DNA of 64,000 nt from Strigamia acuminata (lineage: Eukaryota > Arthropoda > Chilopoda > Geophilomorpha > Linotaeniidae), in assembly GCA_949358305.1 (NCBI GenBank), contig OX442314.1, positions 56,243,369-56,307,368 of the forward strand, in the 5' to 3' direction. The notes beneath the pieces are model-generated. The model was not told the DNA's origin. It saw nothing but the letters and a program-made list of their open reading frames with translations, and did no database searches. The translations under genes were made by a program, and so were the position numbers. Positions 58,552 through 64,000 of the stretch are shown here, piece by piece (positions within the stretch are counted from its first letter, which is position 1; every line of letters begins with the position of its first letter).

Positions 58552-61500
58552 ATGGCGACTCCTTCAGAGAAGAGACCGAGAGGAAGGCCGGCGAAGAGAC
58601 GAGTGGCGATCGATCTACCAGCCGTGGATCAAGAAGTGACTGAGTCACAAGAACTGTTTGAAGCCATGGATCAAACAGCTAGCTGTAACTCGGCACAGTT
58701 AATCGTGAATGAATTCACGCAAGCGTTGGAGCGACAACAGCCATCTCCGCCCAGCGGCCAGTTGGACTTAAATAATCCAACTGGAAGTGGCCGTTCCAAG
58801 TCGCAAAACGATGATTTGAATTTACGAATTCAATCGTCAAGTGCGGAGCACTCGCTGAATTCATCACCAGTCCAAGGTGCAGCGCAACAAGATTCTGAGA
58901 ATTCCAATATGGAAGTTTCTCATTCTTCCGTGCGTGTAACCATGATGGACGCACTCCGTGAGCAAGCTAGGCTCGAGGGAGTAAAAGTCACTAGCGAAAT
59001 GACTGTGGAACAAATCCACAAAGCTATGGTTCGCAAACAAAGCCAAAAAGACGTTGAAATCGTCAGAACAAGCTTACAAGCAGAGTTCGAGCGAATGCAT
59101 GCAGAAATGCAACAGCAAAATGCCGAACTAAAACAACGTGCGAATGATCACGTTAAGTTGTTACAGTTAGAGCAGGAAAAAGCTTCCTGGCTAATTACTG
59201 ATGAAGAGCATCAACAAAGGCTCGAGCAACTAAATCAAGCCCAAAAAGATTTAGAAATTGCTAATGATAATTTGAGATTGGCCAACGCAAATTTGCGAGA
59301 AGCCAACACAAAAAATTTAATGACTGCCGAACTAACCGCCCCAGTTCGAGCGAAGGAAATAATTCCCTCTCCTTCTCAAAATTACGAGAAATATGCTGCA
59401 GAACAAGCAGCAAGAGCTAAGCGATTAGCACAACGAGAAAACGAAGTATTTCTCGCTCGACAGCAGTCAGTAATTGATGCTGGTCAAGCCGCCAAAAGTC
59501 AAAGTACTGCAGAGCAGTTATTGCGTGCCGACTTAGCTGCGCAAGCTCGTGAAAATGAGATTCTTCGCGCAGATCTACTGACAGTACAAGAAAATTTTGC
59601 AGTAGTTGTACAAAAAGTACAAGACGTTTGCGGTGAAGATAATTTTGCAAAGCCAGCCCCAGTTTTGCAAAAAGGTGCTTCCAAATCACCTGAGTTGGTT
59701 GATTTAACATCAGCTAAACCAAAAGTCAGTCGACAATCAAGCTGGACTGACAGTGATGACTCACGCAGTAGTCGTGGTAGCCATCACAGTCGCAAAAAGA
59801 GAAAGCGACAACCAGACCCGACCGAATATCATTCCCCAAAAGTTACGCAAGATTCGGATCGATTCTTTAGCAATAGCAACCGATTAATTGGATTGCTAGC
59901 GAAAAAGAATAAAGAACGTGAGAAACCACACGATCGTGGACGCACACACGATAATCCGCGAGAAGGCTCACCAAAACGCGATTGTCACAACGACATCCGT
60001 GATGGGCCGAGATACCGTGGAAATCCACCAGATGGTGATCCACCAGGTGGAGACAGTTCAGATGGACATGGAGGTGGCCACTCACGTGACCACAATTCGA
60101 ATGGCAATCGAAATGGAAGGGGACCACCAAATGGAGACCGTCGTCCGCCAGATGGCGACGATCCTCCGGACCCTGATCCGCCGCCAAATCCGAATCATGA
60201 ATCTGCGTCAGATACAGATTCCTCACACCCCAGTGTGAGAGGGCGATCTCGTCATAGAACACGTAGTAGAACTCAAAGACCCGATTTCTACACGAAAGAT
60301 GAGATTGACCAGCTGTTGAGGCAAAATGCTCAACAACAACGAAAAAACAGAAGGGATAAAATTATTTTGCAAAAAATAAATGAATTTACTTCTGATAAAT
60401 GGACTCATCAAACCACAGATGAAAAGTTCATTAGATGGGATCGAGTTATCCCACATGCCTATAATGGAAGTTGGCAAGCAGGATCAAACCTCTTGCTAGA
60501 AATATTCGAACTAGGCAAAGTTCATAGCTTTAGCTGTGAAGGTGCATTGGCCCATCTAGTACCGAGAATACTGGTTGGCGATGTCAAGGAGTGGTTTCGC
60601 AGGAAAGACTTCACGAAGTGGGATGACTTCGTTAAACAATTTATGTTTAAATTTGGTGAATCGAGCGAAGACATCAAGACGCTCTGGAGATGTCTTAAGC
60701 AACGAAAAGGCGAAAGCTTACATTCGTACATGCTAAGAGCAGAGAATCTGCTTGGCAGAATGCCACATGCCGTTACTGACGCAACAGCAGATGATCAGTT
60801 TAGAGCTGGTCTCACAGAATATAGTAAAAATATTCTGATGATGTCGGACGCTCCCGACCCGGGGAAATTCTCCGAGTTAAATGAGTTCATGGAGGTCAAT
60901 CAATTGCGCATTGACGAAAAGTACAAAGCTTACCTTACAGATACCGAAAGGTCAGCGTACTTAAAGCGAGAGAAAAGACTCGCTGAGCAAAACAATGAAA
61001 CCTTCAATGGTTTAAAATTGTTGCAGCCACCTAGTTACGAAGACTTTCTAGACGAGGTGGAAGGGAAGAGTTCGAAAAAAGAATCTTCCAAAAAGGACGT
61101 CAAAAATCCTCATTCAGTCCCTAAGTTACATGCGAATATAACTGGAGCTGAAACTCCGCCGTCTGACGCTGAAGAAGCTGAAGAGGAGGAGGAAGCGGGA
61201 GACGAGACGTTGGCTTTGTTGGCCAAAGCAGCGGCGTTGTTAGCAAAAAATAACCCCGTTGCCGGCAAATGGAAGCCAAGAATGAAACCAAAAAATGTTT
61301 CGTTTGACGCATCAAAGGTGAATACCGAAAAGAATTCGAAATCACCCGCGGTGTCGCCAGAGCGCCGGTCTGACGCTCGTTCTCGTTCTGCCTCACCAGC
61401 AGCAACTAAAAAGAAATTGCCTGCCACTGATCCATGCAATTTATGCAAAAAATTAGGGCATTGGCAAAAAGACTGCCCATCCTCTAAGAAGGACAAACCA

Positions 61501-61566
61501 GTGTCAACAGCTGAGTTTGAAAAAGCAGTCAAGATCATAACTGACATGTTTCGAAAAAACTTGTAG
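58552..61566 (+). CDS. Gypsy-3 gag
   Basis: 1004 residues from MATPSEKRPRGRPAKRR. The start contains an AT-hook-like GRPAKRR and a basic patch. A coiled-coil-like glutamine/glutamate-rich stretch spans about residues 155-380, with an RS-rich and then glycine/aspartate/proline-rich segment at about 410-560. The gag core has VKEWFRRKDFTKWDDFVKQF and KFGESSEDIK. An acidic alanine-rich block (EEAEEEEEAGDET) follows, then one CCHC knuckle (CNLCKKLGHWQKDC) near 961. It ends FRKNL at a TAG one codon after the slippery heptamer. Intact. The AT-hook-like N-terminus is unusual for a gag and could tether it to chromatin; that is inference. Confidence 0.93.
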   Translation: MATPSEKRPRGRPAKRRVAIDLPAVDQEVTESQELFEAMDQTASCNSAQLIVNEFTQALERQQPSPPSGQLDLNNPTGSGRSKSQNDDLNLRIQSSSAEHSLNSSPVQGAAQQDSENSNMEVSHSSVRVTMMDALREQARLEGVKVTSEMTVEQIHKAMVRKQSQKDVEIVRTSLQAEFERMHAEMQQQNAELKQRANDHVKLLQLEQEKASWLITDEEHQQRLEQLNQAQKDLEIANDNLRLANANLREANTKNLMTAELTAPVRAKEIIPSPSQNYEKYAAEQAARAKRLAQRENEVFLARQQSVIDAGQAAKSQSTAEQLLRADLAAQARENEILRADLLTVQENFAVVVQKVQDVCGEDNFAKPAPVLQKGASKSPELVDLTSAKPKVSRQSSWTDSDDSRSSRGSHHSRKKRKRQPDPTEYHSPKVTQDSDRFFSNSNRLIGLLAKKNKEREKPHDRGRTHDNPREGSPKRDCHNDIRDGPRYRGNPPDGDPPGGDSSDGHGGGHSRDHNSNGNRNGRGPPNGDRRPPDGDDPPDPDPPPNPNHESASDTDSSHPSVRGRSRHRTRSRTQRPDFYTKDEIDQLLRQNAQQQRKNRRDKIILQKINEFTSDKWTHQTTDEKFIRWDRVIPHAYNGSWQAGSNLLLEIFELGKVHSFSCEGALAHLVPRILVGDVKEWFRRKDFTKWDDFVKQFMFKFGESSEDIKTLWRCLKQRKGESLHSYMLRAENLLGRMPHAVTDATADDQFRAGLTEYSKNILMMSDAPDPGKFSELNEFMEVNQLRIDEKYKAYLTDTERSAYLKREKRLAEQNNETFNGLKLLQPPSYEDFLDEVEGKSSKKESSKKDVKNPHSVPKLHANITGAETPPSDAEEAEEEEEAGDETLALLAKAAALLAKNNPVAGKWKPRMKPKNVSFDASKVNTEKNSKSPAVSPERRSDARSRSASPAATKKKLPATDPCNLCKKLGHWQKDCPSSKKDKPVSTAEFEKAVKIITDMFRKNL

Positions 61567-61601
61567 ACGCAGATCCATCAGGTCTAGTGGACACTGCGTC
61601 T
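61554..61601 (+). promoter_or_regulatory. -1 ribosomal frameshift signal (Gypsy-3 gag/pol)
   Basis: cgA AAA AAC ttg tag: heptamer 61554-61560, gag stop one codon later. After a 4-nt spacer, AGACGCAG (61565-61572) pairs perfectly with CTGCGTCT (61594-61601), with TCCA/TGGA pairing inside the loop. The -1 frame is open from CTT GTA GAC onward. Confidence 0.87.
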
Positions 61602-64000
61602 TCTCCGAAATCGGAATCAGAGAAAGAAAATCTGAAAATACTGGAAGATGTTGGAAATGTTATTGATGAATTAACTCGTCAAGAAGAACTAAAAGAAAAT
61701 GGATCTCTTGATGTAAAAAAGGAGATTGTCGGCGAAACCCCGACTGAAGAAGACACTTCCAATATTCAAGATAAAGTCGAATTTACAGATGATAGACCAA
61801 GCTCAGTTCCAGAGACACCTGGAATTGAGGAATGCATTAAGTTATTTGCAACTACAACTCTTGATACCAATGAGTTATTAGATGAATTGCCTTTGGAGCC
61901 TCCAATTACAATTCATCATAAATTGCGCAAGTTTGAGTGCAAACTGGCTGGAATACCAAACAGCCAAGACCTTCCGACGTTAAAGTTAGAAACGTTAAAA
62001 GGTGTAATAACTGGAATGTTGGACTCAGGAGCAAATAAAAGCTTCCTAGCCACTTCAGTTATTAATCAATTAGGTCTAGAAAAATATCTACGACCTATCG
62101 GACCTGGTGTCAGAGTTACGACGGCTAGTGAAGAAGTCACTCCAGATGGAACCATCCATCTTTCATTTCGATGGACACATGGCACGTTACGTCATCCGTT
62201 CATCGTAATACCAAATAAGTATCCAATGGTACTATTGGGTTGCAATTTTATGAATAAATTAAAAATCCAACCTAATCCACAGACGATGTCTTGGAATTTC
62301 ACGCAACCTGTGGATGCAGATTTGCCCTACATTCCACAAGCGTTGCTGGAACGTTATTTGGAGAAAATAGAGGAACCCGATTCCTCATTTGTGACTTTCG
62401 CAAAAGCTTACGCTGCAAGTGTGACTCAAAGCAAAATAGATGAAGAAAATTTCATCCAAAAGTTAGTCGAAGAAGCTAACTTAAATTTGGAGCAATCCAA
62501 ATTATTAGAAAAGATGTTGTCCAAACATAAAAGGATTATTTCTAAAGATCCAGGTAAAACACACCTGGTTAAGCACAAAATTGAGCTTGACACGGAGAAA
62601 CCCATCCGTGTCCCCTTTAAGAGCATAAACCCTCAAAAAAGGGAAATAATCCGACAACTTTGTCAAGACATGATTGACAAAGGCGTAGTCGTCAAAGCTG
62701 AAGGCGATTACGGAATGCGGCCAGTCCTAGTCATGAGACCAGGAAATGACCCACGTCTGTGTATTGATTTCCGCCCCATCAATACACATACTAAGTACAA
62801 TCCACCTCAAATGCCAACAATTGAGGAAATTCTGCGAGAAATCGGAGAATTCGAATGGGTCAGTACTATAGATCTGACCAAGGGATATTGGCAGATAGAA
62901 TTGCGACCTGAAGACAGAGAAAAAACTGCCTTCTGGAGCCCAATGGGAAGACTAATGTTTTTAGTCATGCCTTTCGGATTAGTAAACGCACCAACTACTT
63001 TCCAAGAATTGATGGAAAAAGTTTTGGGTGACGTTTATAGAAAATTTGCATGGGCATATTTGGATGACATAATTGTTGTATCCAAATCGTTCGAAGAACA
63101 CATTAAACATTTAGATATAGTGTTTAAAAAATTGGCAGAAGCTAATTTACATGCGCATCCTGGCAAGACGCATCTCTGTAGAAAGGAATTAATTTTTCTA
63201 GGCTACAAAGTAGGAGTAGAAGGACTTGCAGTAGACCCTAAAAAAGTCGCTGCAATTACGCAATTTCCGGCTCCTACCAATCTTAAGGAATTACAAAGAT
63301 TTCTAGGCATGGTGAATTTCTTTCACCGCCTAATCAAGAATTTGGCCACAGTGGCAGAACCACTAAGGCCTCTCTTGAAGAAGGATGCGGAGTTCGATTG
63401 GGAACTGCATCATCAGGCAGCATTCGACGCAATAAAAGACTTACTTACGAATGCTGAAACAATGAAGATGCCTGACTTGTACATGCCATTCATTGTTCAT
63501 ACTGACGCCAGTAGACAAGGGTTGGGTGCAGCCCTTACACAAAAGAAAATTGTGGATGGCCAAGAAGTCGAAATGCCATGCGTGTATGCAAGCAGAAGCT
63601 TGCAGCCGGCCGAAAAGAATTATACTGTGACAGAATTGGAATGTCTCGCAGTAGTATGGGGATTGCGCAAATTTCGCCCATACTTAGAGTACACTACGTT
63701 CACTGTACAAACGGATCACCAAGCACTTAAGTGGTTGATGTCGTTATCTGACCCGTCGGGCAGATTAGCTCGTTGGCAAATGGAGCTGATGGCGTATTCA
63801 TTCGAAATACAGTACGTCAAAGGTCCGCTAAATGTAATAGCAGACGCCTTGTCACGTGCACCTGTTAGCGCACCTGACGAACCAGAAGACGATGGCGATA
63901 ATGATGATTTATTATCATATTGTCCATCTCCTTGCCGAAGTTGGCAAATGGGAAAATTGAACGAATTACCCAAGTCAATAATAGTTAATGAAGACGATCA
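61560..64000 (+). CDS. Gypsy-3 pol (3' end outside window)
   Basis: The -1 frame relative to gag is open from 61560 to the window end, about 813 codons, with no ATG required. An acidic linker is followed by aspartic protease MLDSGANKSFLATS (Asp codon 62022-62024), reverse transcriptase with VSTIDLTKGYWQIELRPE and AYLDDIIVVSKS near 63055, and RNase H HTDASRQGLGAALT near 63500 with TDHQALKWLM and ADALSRAPVS. The last visible residues (CPSPCRSWQMGKLNELPKS) correspond to the linker before the integrase zinc region of Gypsy-1. No stop or frameshift seen. Integrase and 3' LTR lie outside. Confidence 0.93.

Larger units (their letters stand above)
57561..64000 (+). mobile_element. Gypsy-3, 3' end outside window
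   Basis: Plus-strand Gypsy element with 5' LTR, proline-like primer site, gag, frameshift signal and pol, open to the right edge. Same design as Gypsy-1 and Gypsy-2. Confidence 0.93.

Overview
This is invertebrate-animal DNA, most likely arthropod, and almost all of it is transposable elements. The evidence is metazoan-type BEL/Pao elements, four Gypsy/Ty3 elements, a non-LTR retrotransposon, PIF/Harbinger and hAT DNA transposons, copia remnants, and short introns of 57-73 bp in the DNA transposon genes. No bacterial gene organisation, CRISPR, rRNA or tRNA gene was seen. The species cannot be named from the sequence. The only candidate host gene is a broken leucine-rich-repeat gene near 54.6-55.7 kb.

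Layout, left to right. 1-4632: BEL/Pao-1 (minus strand), inserted into the integrase of Gypsy-1 (4633-11951, minus). 11952-18790: a shattered copy (copy B) of a gene family here called ORF3-like. It is broken by a 5'-truncated LINE (13203-16804), which itself carries a 928-bp hAT-type non-autonomous element, and by a solo LTR (17277-18401). 19035-19962: a second, inverted copy of the same 928-bp element. 20549-24011: a PIF/Harbinger transposon with both of its genes. 24339-45997: BEL/Pao-2 (minus), whose left LTR is split by a young 15.3-kb Gypsy element (Gypsy-Q, 24645-39934, plus). 45998-50033: the 5' part of Gypsy-2 (minus), cut off in pol by BEL/Pao-2. 50034-54219: two related copia-derived fragments around a decayed ORF3-like copy (copy C). 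54.6-57.2 kb: LRR gene remnant, unassigned AT-rich DNA and a hAT transposase scrap. 57561-64000: Gypsy-3 (plus), running off the right edge.

Three things stand out. First, all four Gypsy elements end gag with the slippery heptamer A AAA AAC, followed 4-7 nt later by a stem-loop, which puts pol in the -1 frame; in Gypsy-1 the heptamer is tandemly duplicated. Second, Gypsy-Q carries a third gene after pol, about 647 residues with a C4 zinc motif and a WAKARGKELP repeat. Its start codon appears to come from a 7-nt coding exon spliced over a 645-bp intron. Decayed relatives of this gene occur at two other places in the window, one with a matching 3' splice site. Third, the non-coding parts of Gypsy-Q (LTRs, leader, ORF3 intron) are packed with short perfect hairpins, many with six-base loops ending in CG.

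Primer sites group the elements: BEL/Pao-1 and -2 match tRNA-Phe, Gypsy-Q matches tRNA-Gln, and Gypsy-1, -2 and -3 have proline-like sites with two or three mismatches.
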